From: Pleurocapsa sp. PCC 7319
Lineage (GTDB): Bacteria; Cyanobacteriota; Cyanobacteriia; Cyanobacteriales; Xenococcaceae
NCBI RefSeq assembly: GCF_000332195.1
Contig: NZ_KB235922.1
Location: 1,946,211 to 2,010,210, forward strand
Direction: 5' to 3'
Length of the DNA stretch: 64,000 nucleotides
How positions within the stretch are numbered: position 1 is the stretch's first letter; every line of letters begins with the position of its first letter. Both the position numbers and the translations under genes were made by a program. Below are positions 1 to 8,445 of the stretch, piece by piece. The notes below the pieces were generated by a model. The model made no database searches. It was not told the origin of the DNA and saw only the letters and a list, made by a program, of their open reading frames with translations.

Positions 1-184
1 GGAACCAGCTGCTGCTCCAGCACCTACACCACAACCGGCACCACAACCGGCACCGCAACCCAGTCCCGAACCTGAACCATTGCCATCATTACGGGATCGG
101 TTACAAAATATTCCACTTCCCGATCGCAAGCCCTCAGAATTGAAAGATATTCCTTTGCCTGATAAGCCAAATTTCAAAAAATAA
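1..184 (+). CDS. C-terminal end of an unknown Pro/Ala/Gln-rich protein (partial)
   Basis: An open frame enters from the left edge (first full codon at base 2) and stops with TAA at 182-184, leaving about 60 residues. It begins with a low-complexity stretch alternating Pro, Ala, Gln and Thr (three PQPA-type units), then a tail with two copies of an I-P-L-P-D motif separated by charged residues, ending NFKK. Such a tail is typical of disordered linkers or C-termini of cell-envelope proteins, but the domain that would name the protein lies outside the window. Function is unknown. Confidence 0.6.
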   Translation, partial: EPAAAPAPTPQPAPQPAPQPSPEPEPLPSLRDRLQNIPLPDRKPSELKDIPLPDKPNFKK

Positions 185-379
185 CATATCCCAGAAGTAA
201 TATGGGTTAATTAAAAATAGAATAATACGCTTAATAGCTTTTAGCTTTTAGCTAATGAGGTTCATTCCTGTAAATAAGGTAAGTATCACACGCTTCTGAA
301 AAACTCATTACTCATTACCCATTACTTGCTCCTAAAGATACTAGCGCGCAACCTCAGCCTTTAATTTTGGACAAGCCGA

Positions 380-1510
380 TCATTCTGACCACAAGCGTCG
401 GCGTTTTTTACCCTTTAAGCGTTGATGAGTATCTCTAAGCAAAGTTGGGATATTTAATTGTTCTGGACAGCGTGGCAAACAATCACCACAGTCAGTACAA
501 CGATTACCTTTTTTCCCTGGAAACCAATGTCCCGCGTTTTCCAACATTCCATAACGGTATTGACCATAATCCTGCATTTCGTAAGCCACAGTCAAGTTAC
601 GTAGTCTTAGGATTTCAGGGATATTAATTGATTCAGGACAGGGCAGACACCGATAGCACTGGGAACAGAGATCCGTAGTCAAACTAGTCTCTAAATGCTG
701 TTTAAGCCGTTTACAGACCTCTTTTTCCGATGTGGTGAGGGGGTAATCAGCATCAGCTACTTGGAGCGGAGTAGTTAATTCATCAGGATTTGCGGCACCA
801 ATACTGAGAGTAGTAATACGGCGATCGCTTAATAAAAAACGATAGTTTAATTCTAAGGGGGTAAAGGGAAAACTCAGTTCTACTAGCTTTGCTGGAGGAG
901 TATATAATCTACCTCCCTTATCAGCAGGAGAAATAATAAATATTCCTAAGTCTTTCTCTTGTGCTAGAGCGATCGCGGGATGGTTGCGCTGAAAAAAATA
1001 ATAATAATGTAGGTTAACAAATTCAAATAAATCTGTCTTAATTGCTGCCAAAATCAAATCGAGGCTACCATGAGTCGAAAAACCTAAATGTTTGATTTTC
1101 CCTTGTTTAATCGCAGTTTGTATTGCCGATAAACAACCATCAGGATTTGTAACCCAATTTAAATGTTCCCAGGTATTAATGCCATGAAGTGCCAAACAGT
1201 CAATGTATTCTACTTGCAGTCTGCTTAGAGACTGGTCGATCCACTGGCTCATTTGCTGCGGATCAGGAGTGGGAGATAATTTTGTAGTGAGATGAATTTG
1301 CTGCCGAGGTATGGCTAAGTCTTGTAATGCTTGTCCCAAATAATTTTCACTCTGACCATATCCTCTGGCAGTTTCCAGATGATTAATCCCCAAAGCGATC
1401 GCCTGCTCAATTGTTTGGCGGTTGGTTTGGGGAGAAGCCAAGCAACGCATTGTCCCCAGGGAAAATACTGATAAATTAAGATCGGTTTTACCAAATCGTC
1501 GCTGGCGCAT
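380..1510 (-). CDS. Aldo/keto reductase with C-terminal 4Fe-4S ferredoxin region
   Basis: A 376-aa soluble oxidoreductase. Residues 1-265 form an aldo/keto reductase barrel with the start RRFGKT and the family's Tyr (Y51), Lys (K78) and His (H109); the usual catalytic Asp is Glu (E46 in HLETARGYG). The C-terminal 100 residues carry two cysteine clusters, C282/C285/C288/C291 and C338/C341/C344/C348, each able to hold a 4Fe-4S centre. This architecture defines the ferredoxin-tailed 'predicted oxidoreductase' branch of the AKR family; the substrate is not known. It stands alone, with about 100 bp to the next gene. Confidence 0.9.
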   Translation of the reverse strand: MRQRRFGKTDLNLSVFSLGTMRCLASPQTNRQTIEQAIALGINHLETARGYGQSENYLGQALQDLAIPRQQIHLTTKLSPTPDPQQMSQWIDQSLSRLQVEYIDCLALHGINTWEHLNWVTNPDGCLSAIQTAIKQGKIKHLGFSTHGSLDLILAAIKTDLFEFVNLHYYYFFQRNHPAIALAQEKDLGIFIISPADKGGRLYTPPAKLVELSFPFTPLELNYRFLLSDRRITTLSIGAANPDELTTPLQVADADYPLTTSEKEVCKRLKQHLETSLTTDLCSQCYRCLPCPESINIPEILRLRNLTVAYEMQDYGQYRYGMLENAGHWFPGKKGNRCTDCGDCLPRCPEQLNIPTLLRDTHQRLKGKKRRRLWSE

Positions 1511-1613
1511 TACTACTGTTTATAGAATTAGATACTAGATACTTAAATCAGTATTTCATAACCTCAAAAATTACCAAGCATTTGTCCCTGATACTCAATT
1601 ATTGGGAATTGTC

Positions 1614-2114
1614 TTAATGTTGCTCTTTATAGCCGCTTTTCTTAATTAGCTGTTCAGGGCTTAGGCGAGAAACAAACTCTCTAAATGCTTTTCTTTCAGC
1701 ATCATCAGCATCAGTGTCCACAGGAATTGAAGCATCAGCAACAACTTCTTCTAGTACCCAAATAGGACTGTCGGTACGCAAAGCGATCGCCACGGCATCA
1801 CTGGGACGACAATCGATTTCCTTCTTAACTCCTTTATGATTAATACAAAGCACTGCATAGAAAATATCATTGGTTAGAGCATGAATAATAATTCGCTCTA
1901 GTTTAATATTGCAGTCGTCAAAAATATTGGCAATTAAGTCATGAGTCAGAGGTCGCGAGGGACGATGTCCTTCCAGAGCTTTAATAATCGCTTCAGCTTG
2001 GTCTTGTCCAATAAAAATTGGTAACGCCCTACGTTCTGAACTATCCTTGAGTAAAATCATCGGACTACGACTAGCTGCATTTAAGACAATGCCTGCAACT
2101 TTCATTTCAATCAT
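1614..2114 (-). CDS. DUF151 / bifunctional nuclease family protein
   Basis: A 166-aa soluble protein starting MIEMKVAGI. The first 130 residues match the bifunctional nuclease (BFN, DUF151) fold: I-F-I-G-Q-D-Q-A-E-A-I at about 33-43, and the conserved CRPSDAVAIALR segment near residue 102 that marks this family. Homologues are common single-copy genes in cyanobacteria, and plant relatives have been described with RNase and DNase activity; activity here is inferred only. A 255-bp gap separates it from the divergent ribE gene. Confidence 0.85.
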   Translation of the reverse strand: MIEMKVAGIVLNAASRSPMILLKDSSERRALPIFIGQDQAEAIIKALEGHRPSRPLTHDLIANIFDDCNIKLERIIIHALTNDIFYAVLCINHKGVKKEIDCRPSDAVAIALRTDSPIWVLEEVVADASIPVDTDADDAERKAFREFVSRLSPEQLIKKSGYKEQH

Positions 2115-2369
2115 GGGTTTGGCCTCTGAAGTAAATAAGATTGGCAGGAGTAAAGAGCGATAGATAACAATAAATTTTAAGATCTATATATATCTATCTT
2201 AAATTAAAATATGTTTTGAATATCTTTCAACCATGTTTAGGCAGAAAAACTAAAATGGAGTTGTTCTAAATGTTACTGTTAATCACAGTATGCCTCAGTT
2301 TTTTTACTGTTGCCTTTACTATTCAGAAAAAAATAATAGTTAAATTATTAAGCCTTCAAAAATACAATA

Positions 2370-3056
2370 ATGTTTACAGGTTTAGTACAATCTTTAGGAT
2401 CTATTGAGGCTTATACTCAAAATTCCTTTCAAATTTCATTAATAAGAGAACAGTCTGCGGTAGTAATGTCAGATTTGGCTATTGGTGATAGCGTTGCCGT
2501 AGATGGAGTATGTTTAACCGTAGAAGCGATTTTAGAGAGAGGTTTTGTAGCTACTGCTTCCCCTGAAACTCTTGAGAAAACAACTTTGGGCGACCGCGAT
2601 CGCGCTGCTAAATACGTCAACTTGGAAACTTCACTGCGTATGGGAAGTAAAATTGGGGGACACTTTGTGACAGGACATATAGATGGTGTTGGCTGTTTGC
2701 TGGAATCGATTTCTACTGCTACATCCTGGGAGATTCGTTTTGGCATACCAACCGGAATGTCCGAACAGTGGCATCGAGTTGGTCGATATTTAGTATCTAA
2801 GGGGAGTATTGCCGTTAACGGTATTAGTCTGACCATTGCTGATTGCGCTGCTGATGGTAGTTGGTTTACTGCTGCTGTAATTCCTCATACCTATGCTGAA
2901 ACTAATCTTAGTTACCTTCAAGCAGGACATTTGGTTAATCTGGAAAGCGATATCTTAGGCAAGTATGTCGATCAGCTAATTGCTCATCGTTTACCAACAA
3001 ACTCGCAACCAGAAGCTATTAGTTTGTCTTTTTTAGCTGAACATGGGTATGGGTAA
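2370..3056 (+). CDS. ribE: Riboflavin synthase, alpha subunit
   Basis: A 228-aa enzyme that dismutates two 6,7-dimethyl-8-ribityllumazine molecules to riboflavin, the last step of vitamin B2 synthesis. It has the invariant N-terminus MFTGLV and two tandem lumazine-binding repeats (about 1-97 and 98-200). Each repeat has the expected S-x-A-V-(D/N)-G-(V/I)-(C/S)-L-T core: GDSVAVDGVCLTV at about 40-52 and KGSIAVNGISLTI at about 144-156. Length is normal for the family. No FMN-riboswitch-like conserved blocks are visible in the 255-bp leader. Other rib genes are not nearby. Confidence 0.95.
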   Translation: MFTGLVQSLGSIEAYTQNSFQISLIREQSAVVMSDLAIGDSVAVDGVCLTVEAILERGFVATASPETLEKTTLGDRDRAAKYVNLETSLRMGSKIGGHFVTGHIDGVGCLLESISTATSWEIRFGIPTGMSEQWHRVGRYLVSKGSIAVNGISLTIADCAADGSWFTAAVIPHTYAETNLSYLQAGHLVNLESDILGKYVDQLIAHRLPTNSQPEAISLSFLAEHGYG

Positions 3057-3084
3057 TAAGTAATGAGTAATGAGTAATGAGTAA
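3057..3084 (+). repeat. Tandem TAATGAG-type heptamer repeat
   Basis: About four copies of the 7-bp unit TAATGAG / TAATAAG follow the ribE stop codon directly. The same unit appears in degenerate form at about 300-330, 36487-36520 and 51146-51170. This is a short tandemly repeated repetitive sequence of the kind common between cyanobacterial genes. Confidence 0.7.
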
Positions 3085-3092
3085 TTTTCAAT

Positions 3093-3254
3093 ATGTCAGG
3101 AAATAAGTCAGAGAAAAAAGTTAAACATAAATCTTGTTATCAGTGCGAGGGTAAAGGCTATATAGAGATTAGAGACTGTGCGGGGGAGATACAACGCACT
3201 GAAACTTGTTCCTTTTGTGAGGGTAAAGGTTATAGGATTTCTCGTACTGGTTAG
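3093..3254 (+). CDS. Small protein (53 aa) with two DnaJ-type CxxCxGxG zinc-finger motifs
   Basis: An ATG at 3093 opens a 53-codon frame ending TAG at 3252-3254. The peptide has a Lys-rich start and two near-identical motifs, CYQCEGKGY (C15/C18) and CSFCEGKGY (C39/C42), the CxxCxGxG signature of the DnaJ central domain. One pair of such motifs would bind a single zinc ion. It lies 36 bp after ribE on the same strand, separated by a TAATGAG heptamer run. The motif symmetry makes a chance frame very unlikely. A stand-alone DnaJ-finger protein may help disulfide or cofactor handling, but no function is established. Confidence 0.75.
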   Translation: MSGNKSEKKVKHKSCYQCEGKGYIEIRDCAGEIQRTETCSFCEGKGYRISRTG

Positions 3255-3579
3255 GATGTAAGTTAGTTAAGATTAGTTCGGAGTTCGGAATTCGAAGTTT
3301 GGAGTTCGGAGTTCGGAGTTCGAAGTTCGGAGTTCGGAGTTCGGAGTTCGAAGTTTGGAGTTCGAAAAATTTTGTATCTCTTCTCTAACAAGAGCTAATA
3401 GCTAAGTAGCTCCACCTAATAAAACGTTTAATAGAACAGTAAAAAAATTGAAAATGATTCTCCCTAATCCCTAACCCCTATCACCTAACCCCGATCTTAA
3501 CCATTCCGTATTTAATAAAGTGGATCTACTTATTGGTTAATTAAAGATAAAACAGCTCTATAGTAATCGATTGCCAAAA
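3255..3579. repeat. Gene-free stretch rich in GGAGTTCG-type tandem repeats
   Basis: From about 3278 to 3366 the sequence is a degenerate tandem array of a 7-bp unit, GAGTTCG with variants GAATTCG and AAGTTCG (roughly a dozen units). A second low-complexity run of CCTAA/CCCTA units follows at about 3466-3495. Related GGAGTT units recur at 5630-5676, 9352-9388 and 51217-51228. I see no gene, promoter or RNA in this stretch. Confidence 0.7.
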
Positions 3580-3747
3580 TTAAAGCTGAAAGAAGTTATT
3601 ATTTTCGATATTATCCTCTGTCGGAGTCGTGTTTTCACCATTGGTGTTTTTGACTAGACAAGTTGGGATGATACATGAATCCGCACTTTCAGCGACGAAA
3701 GAAGCAAGGTACGGAGCTTCAATTTTGACATTATTGATTCTATTCAT
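3580..3747 (-). CDS. Possible small peptide (55 aa) with a Cys pair and Thr/Glu/Asn-rich tail
   Basis: A minus-strand frame from an ATG at 3745-3747 encodes 55 residues: MNRINNVKIEAPYLASFV, then a Cys pair (SCIIPTC) and an Asn/Thr/Glu-rich tail ending FFQL. The frame stays open upstream to 3945 through a repeat element, so the start is uncertain. The A-P-Y-L-A-S-F segment loosely recalls the P-F-F-A-R-F leader helix of microviridin-type peptides, but no ATP-grasp ligase is present in the window. There is no clear Shine-Dalgarno sequence. It may be a small peptide gene, a gene remnant, or a chance frame. Confidence 0.3.
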   Translation of the reverse strand: MNRINNVKIEAPYLASFVAESADSCIIPTCLVKNTNGENTTPTEDNIENNNFFQL

Positions 3748-3812
3748 CCCAGAATGCTGCTCACGAAAATATACAACTTTCTCTTTACTGTTGAATCTAA
3801 GATTGATAACCA

Positions 3813-3925
3813 GCGATTGCGGAGCCTGGACGGAGTCCAATCGCCTTTGGCGGTGGGCGGAGCTCAATCGCGGAGTCTGGACGAAGCACAATCGATCCTG
3901 CCGCTGCGCTTCGTGCAATCGCCCA
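3813..3925. repeat. Composite HIP1-type interspersed repeat (copy A)
   Basis: Bases 3813-3844 match a 32-bp element found exactly at 12086-12117 and, inverted, at 42746-42777, with two mismatches. The element joins a GCGAT(T/C)GC end to CCTGGACGGAGTCC and CAATCGC. Bases 3838-3871 continue into a second unit (TTTGGCGGTGGGCGGAGC) that is the reverse complement of the copy at 48834-48868 with a few mismatches. A third CAATCG-ended unit runs to about 3920. The block is open in several frames and sits just before the likely start of the membrane protein at 3931. Confidence 0.8.
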
Positions 3926-3930
3926 CAGGA

Positions 3931-5637
3931 ATGTGGCAAAGTCAATCGTTTTTTTGGTTAGGTCTGAGTTTGATTTTTGCAGTGATTTATAGTTTTTTGG
4001 CACTGCAAAAAGCTTTTAGTGGCGAATATATCATTCAAGATGATGCTAGACAGCACGTCTTTTGGATGAGCCGTTTTATGGATTCAGAACTATTTCCTGA
4101 CGATCTTATCGCCAACTACTTTCAGTCGATCGCTCCCTGGGGATATAAGAATTTATACCGTATTTTTGCCAGTTTCGGTCTTGATCCCTTGGTATTTAAC
4201 AGGATTTTACCAGGGATCATTAGTTTAGTGATGACGGGCTATTGTTTTGCAGTCACTCTAGAACTTTTACCAATTCCCTTTGCTGGATTTATTGCGGCTC
4301 TAATGTTGAATCAAAATCTTTGGATGCAGGATGGTTTGATATCGGGAACAGCTAAAGCGTTTATCTATCCGATTTTTTTGGCTTTTCTCTATTATTGGTT
4401 ACGGCGATCGCTGGTAGGAGTTTGTTTAACTATTCTGCTTTTATCTTGGTTTTATCCTTCTTTAGTATTAATTAGTGCAGGAGTTTTATTTCTGCAACTG
4501 TGGCGTATTCAAGGATATTTTCTTCGTCTTCAAGTTAACAAAAATATATATTTATTGAGTTGCATTGGTTTGGTGGTAGCTTTTATAGCACTCCTGCCCT
4601 ATGTAGTGGCAATCTCTGAATATGGTCCCACCATTACCCTCGAACAAGCTAGAAATTTACCAGAATTTACAGCGGGAGGAAGAGTAAGTTTTTTTTACGA
4701 TCACGATCCTTGGGAGTTTTGGTTTAATGCTAGTAGGAGTGGAGTAAAATTACCTTCGGCACTGATACCGCCTTTGGCTTATGGGGGTTTATTGTTACCG
4801 TTGTTATTAAAATTTCCCAGGCAATTTCCACTCAGCCAAAAAGTAAATCCTAAAATTACTTATTTAGCAAATTTACTATTAGTTTCATTCACACTTTTTT
4901 TTATTGCTCATGCATTGTTATTTAAGCTACATCTCCCCAGTCGCTATACTCAGCATTCTCTAAAAATAATCATTATTCTTGCAGCAAGTATCGCTCTAGT
5001 TTTAATCATAGAGGCTTTGTTAAGTTGGGCAAAAAACAGCCAAAGTTTTTATCGATTTAAATCAGCAATTTCTCTAATGATTACTTGCTTAGCCATAATT
5101 ATATTAGTTGGCTATCCAGCTAGTCTCAAGAATTTTATTCATACTGGGTATCAAGTTGGCACACATCCCGAACTATACAAATTTTTTCAACAACAACCTA
5201 AAAATACCTTAATTGCTTCTTTAACAGCAGAAGCAGATTCTCTACCCAGCTTTACCCAACGCTCTATTCTAGTTAGTAGAGAATATGCCATCCCTTATCA
5301 TTGGGGTTACTATCAAGCTTTTAGGAAGCGCGTCATCGATCTGATTGAGGCTCAATACTCTACAGATTTGAAAATTGTTCAAGATCTAATAGACCGTTAT
5401 GGTGTCGATTATTGGCTAATTGAACAATCTAGTTTTACTCCCGAATACTTAGAACAAAATAGGTGGCTTATCGATCATCAACAAGTAACCCAAAAAGCAA
5501 TTCTAGATTTAAAAGCAGGAAAAATACCTGTTATTAATCGTTTACAAGATAGCTGTTCAGTATTCAGAGATCAACAATATACCGTAATCTCTAGTCAATG
5601 CATCAAAACAAGTTTTACAAGTGGCACTCGGAGTTAA
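3931..5637 (+). CDS. Polytopic membrane protein of unknown function
   Basis: A protein of 568 aa from the start preferred here. It has about ten to twelve hydrophobic segments, beginning FFWLGLSLIFAVIYSFLAL, and a large non-membrane C-terminal region (about residues 400-568) containing R-E-Y-A-I-P-Y-H-W. The conserved-looking loop QDDARQHVFW after the first helix recalls the acidic first loop of GT-C glycosyltransferases, but I cannot assign a family. The frame is open back to an ATG at 3754, adding 59 residues. Most of those are translated interspersed repeat, so ATG 3931, preceded by CAGGA, is chosen. The gene converges on the CHASE2 gene across a hairpin. Confidence 0.75.
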   Translation: MWQSQSFFWLGLSLIFAVIYSFLALQKAFSGEYIIQDDARQHVFWMSRFMDSELFPDDLIANYFQSIAPWGYKNLYRIFASFGLDPLVFNRILPGIISLVMTGYCFAVTLELLPIPFAGFIAALMLNQNLWMQDGLISGTAKAFIYPIFLAFLYYWLRRSLVGVCLTILLLSWFYPSLVLISAGVLFLQLWRIQGYFLRLQVNKNIYLLSCIGLVVAFIALLPYVVAISEYGPTITLEQARNLPEFTAGGRVSFFYDHDPWEFWFNASRSGVKLPSALIPPLAYGGLLLPLLLKFPRQFPLSQKVNPKITYLANLLLVSFTLFFIAHALLFKLHLPSRYTQHSLKIIIILAASIALVLIIEALLSWAKNSQSFYRFKSAISLMITCLAIIILVGYPASLKNFIHTGYQVGTHPELYKFFQQQPKNTLIASLTAEADSLPSFTQRSILVSREYAIPYHWGYYQAFRKRVIDLIEAQYSTDLKIVQDLIDRYGVDYWLIEQSSFTPEYLEQNRWLIDHQQVTQKAILDLKAGKIPVINRLQDSCSVFRDQQYTVISSQCIKTSFTSGTRS

Positions 5638-5656
5638 TTCCTAACTTCTAACTCCG
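5629..5656. terminator. Hairpin at convergent gene ends
   Basis: CGGAGTTA (5629-5636) pairs with TAACTCCG (5649-5656), with a 12-nt loop. It overlaps the stop codon of the upstream gene and lies 18 bp before the end of the convergent CHASE2 gene. It is built from GGAGTT repeat units and has no strong T-tract, so termination activity is only inferred. Confidence 0.4.
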
Positions 5657-5673
5657 AATTCCCAACTCCGAAC

Positions 5674-8205
5674 TCATGCTGACCACTTGGTATTTTCAGC
5701 AAACAACTTAGTAGCATCTTCTTTGGGTAAAGGTTTGGCAAAGAAATAACCCTGACCGTATTCACAGTTAAAGCCTTGTAAAATTTCTTTTTCAGATTCT
5801 GTTTCAATCCCTTCCGCAATCACATCCATACCTAGCTTATGGGCCAAGATGACTATGGTGCTGACAATCTCTCGAGTTTTAACTCCTTGACTCATATTAA
5901 CTACAAAAGAACGGTCTATTTTCAGAGTATCAGTCGGAAATCGATGTAAATAGCTAAAAGAAGAAAATCCGGTGCCAAAATCGTCTAGGCTAATTTTGAT
6001 ATTTAATTCTTTTAACTGATTTAGCAGAACAATTGTACTTTCTACATCGTTCATTACCATGCTTTCGGTAATCTCTAACTTCAAATTGCTTGGATCTAAT
6101 CCTGTAGTGTTCAAAGCCTCTTGAATTTGTGCTACCAAATCAGGTTGAGTAAACTGTCTGCTAGAGAGATTAACACTCATCATTACTGATTCTGCTTGAG
6201 GGAATTCTGTTTTCCACTCCTGCATCTGACCACATGCAGTTTCTAAAATCCATTTTCCCATCGGGACAATCAAGCCTGTTTCTTCCGCAACGGGAATAAA
6301 AGCACCAGGGGAGATAAATCCTCTAGTAGGAGATTGCCAACGTACCAAGGCCTCAAAACCAGATAACATTCCGGTGGTAAATGAAATGATTGGCTGATAA
6401 TAGAGTTCAAATTCTTGATTGATAATGGCTTGATTTAAATCTGCCTCTAATTGCAGCCGTTTAAATGCCTGTTCATGCATCTTAGTAGCAAATACTTCAT
6501 GTCGGCTTTTTCCCGATGCCTTAGCCTTAAACATAGCCGTTTGGGAAGAGTGTAATAGTTCTTCTGGTTGAAAATCTTCTCCTACCCGGTTAAGAGCCAA
6601 ACCAATACTGGCAGAAGTGAAAACGTCTTGTTCCCTGAGCTTAAAAGGGATCTTTAATTCCCGCTCTAATTTTTCGGCTACTATAATTGCTTCTGCGGTA
6701 TTTTCCGTGGTTTTAAAGGCGATCGCAAATTCATCTGCCCCGACTCTGGCAAGAATCGCTTTGGAGTCTAGATGTGCTTGTAAACGTTGAGCCGTAGCTA
6801 TTAAGATGCGATCGCCAGCTTGATATCCCAAACCATCATTAATTAACTTAAATCGATCTAAATCTAGACAGAGAATAGCGATCAAACCGCGAGACTTAGA
6901 GCGATTTCTTTGTTTTAATTCTTTAAGTTGTTTTGCGAACAAGGTACGGTTAGGTAGCCCAGTCAAAGAATCGTAAAAGAGATTATAGAGAGATTTATAA
7001 CCCAAAACACTAGCCATTGTAACAGCAAGGGTGAGTGCAGCAGGGATAGATGGAATCCAGCCCCCGAAAGAGAAAGTAGCAAAGCAAATTACTCCTAGAC
7101 CTACAATGCTAGCTATTCCCGCAGTCACAATTAAGAGTGGCTCTCTCAATCTCCAGGCGATCGCCGCTCCCCATAATGACCAACTCCAAATCCAAAAACC
7201 TTCAATCAACTCAGGCCAAAACCAGAATAATCGAGCGCCATCTAAAGTCACATTTAAAATTTGACTGACCATCTGAGCCTGAGCTACTACCCCGGGCATA
7301 AATGTTTGGGAGCCTCGATAAGGAGTGGGTAATATATCCTTTATACTTGGTGCACTAGTGCCAATTAAAACAATTTTGTCTTTAATTAAGTTGGGAGCGA
7401 CTTGTCCTGTTAAAACTTCTGTAAGAGTTACCCTTTGGGCAATATTAGGAGAGCGATAGTTAACCAAAATCTGCCAACCAGCAGTCTCAGAAGTCTCTAT
7501 TTGATAACCGCCAGAATTTGCCTGAAGATCGGGAAAAACTACTTCTCCAATTTGCAGAGAATTATCATTTACTTGAAATTGAAGATTACGATCTTCCAAA
7601 TACTTCAAACTTAACCTCAGAGAAAAGGAATATAGTTCTTGATCTTTTCCTTCACCAAACTTGACGTACATTAGATTGCGGCGCAACACATCATCAATAT
7701 CTAAAACTATGTCGTTGAAACCGATCTGTTCTTGAGATACTCCCGGAGGTGCAGAGACACTATTCTCTCCATCTCCCAACAATTGGATCACAACTACATT
7801 ATCTTTTTGTAGTTCTTGTCTTAGAGTTTCTGTACCGGGAGGATAAGGAACTTCCCGATAAAGATCAAAACCAATTACTTTAGGCTGATGCTGTTGTAAT
7901 TTTTCTAGTAACAGAGCAGTTGTTTCATCAGTAATAGGCCAACTATTTTGCTGTTCGATATCTTTATCCGTAATTTCTACTACTAGTAATCTCGGATCTT
8001 TTTCCTCTTGACTGTGCAAATTAACCATCCAATCATAAGCAATTAACTCCAAAAATTGCAGACCACCAAACCGTCTAACAGTAATGACAATAGATGTAAT
8101 AAAAATAGTTAGTAATACCAAGGATAAAGTATATGTACTGATACTTTTTTTACTTGTTTTCGAATTTAAAATTTTAGCAACTATTCTAATTAGTTTAAGT
8201 GTCAT
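5674..8205 (-). CDS. CHASE2 sensor with GGDEF and EAL domains (cyclic-di-GMP turnover)
   Basis: An 843-aa membrane signalling protein. An N-terminal membrane segment (about 27-45) is followed by an extracytoplasmic CHASE2 sensor domain (about 50-320), three further membrane segments (about 327-405), a GGDEF domain (about 410-570) and an EAL domain (about 585-835). The cyclase signature is GADEF (489-493) rather than GGDEF, so cyclase activity is plausible but weakened. The EAL domain looks complete: EALVRW at 618, the LEITES motif, DDFGTGFSS, KIDRSFV and the AEGIET loop. It probably makes or mainly degrades cyclic-di-GMP in response to an outside cue. It is divergent from the DUF928 gene, a neighbour often seen with CHASE2 and CHAT genes in cyanobacteria. 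Confidence 0.92.
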   Translation of the reverse strand: MTLKLIRIVAKILNSKTSKKSISTYTLSLVLLTIFITSIVITVRRFGGLQFLELIAYDWMVNLHSQEEKDPRLLVVEITDKDIEQQNSWPITDETTALLLEKLQQHQPKVIGFDLYREVPYPPGTETLRQELQKDNVVVIQLLGDGENSVSAPPGVSQEQIGFNDIVLDIDDVLRRNLMYVKFGEGKDQELYSFSLRLSLKYLEDRNLQFQVNDNSLQIGEVVFPDLQANSGGYQIETSETAGWQILVNYRSPNIAQRVTLTEVLTGQVAPNLIKDKIVLIGTSAPSIKDILPTPYRGSQTFMPGVVAQAQMVSQILNVTLDGARLFWFWPELIEGFWIWSWSLWGAAIAWRLREPLLIVTAGIASIVGLGVICFATFSFGGWIPSIPAALTLAVTMASVLGYKSLYNLFYDSLTGLPNRTLFAKQLKELKQRNRSKSRGLIAILCLDLDRFKLINDGLGYQAGDRILIATAQRLQAHLDSKAILARVGADEFAIAFKTTENTAEAIIVAEKLERELKIPFKLREQDVFTSASIGLALNRVGEDFQPEELLHSSQTAMFKAKASGKSRHEVFATKMHEQAFKRLQLEADLNQAIINQEFELYYQPIISFTTGMLSGFEALVRWQSPTRGFISPGAFIPVAEETGLIVPMGKWILETACGQMQEWKTEFPQAESVMMSVNLSSRQFTQPDLVAQIQEALNTTGLDPSNLKLEITESMVMNDVESTIVLLNQLKELNIKISLDDFGTGFSSFSYLHRFPTDTLKIDRSFVVNMSQGVKTREIVSTIVILAHKLGMDVIAEGIETESEKEILQGFNCEYGQGYFFAKPLPKEDATKLFAENTKWSA

Positions 8206-8445
8206 TAGACAGTACTATCTCTAAGAATCAAATGAATGATAACAGAAAAACAAAATATCAGCTAAGTACTAATACTAGTATAAAAGTAATAATTTTGAAG
8301 TCAAAACTTGTGTTTTTGACAAAATAAAGTATTAAGCTAATTGTAATTTATATACAAATATATGGACATTTCTTGTTTGATTAAACTAAGATATTTATAT
8401 ACATTTTTAATACACACTATTCAATATTTTATAACCTATAAAGCT

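Noticed and set aside
2115-2369. FMN riboswitch in the ribE leader
   Set aside because: The conserved riboswitch blocks (AGGG start, GGTGAAATTCC-like core) are not present.
2270-2407. 45-codon frame with a hydrophobic start before ribE
   Set aside because: It overlaps the ribE start in another frame, has no convincing ribosome-binding site and matches no known small photosynthetic subunit.
3754-3930. 59-residue N-terminal extension of the membrane protein
   Set aside because: Most of it is translated interspersed repeat lying before the first membrane helix; the ATG at 3931 gives a normal membrane-protein start. It cannot be fully excluded.
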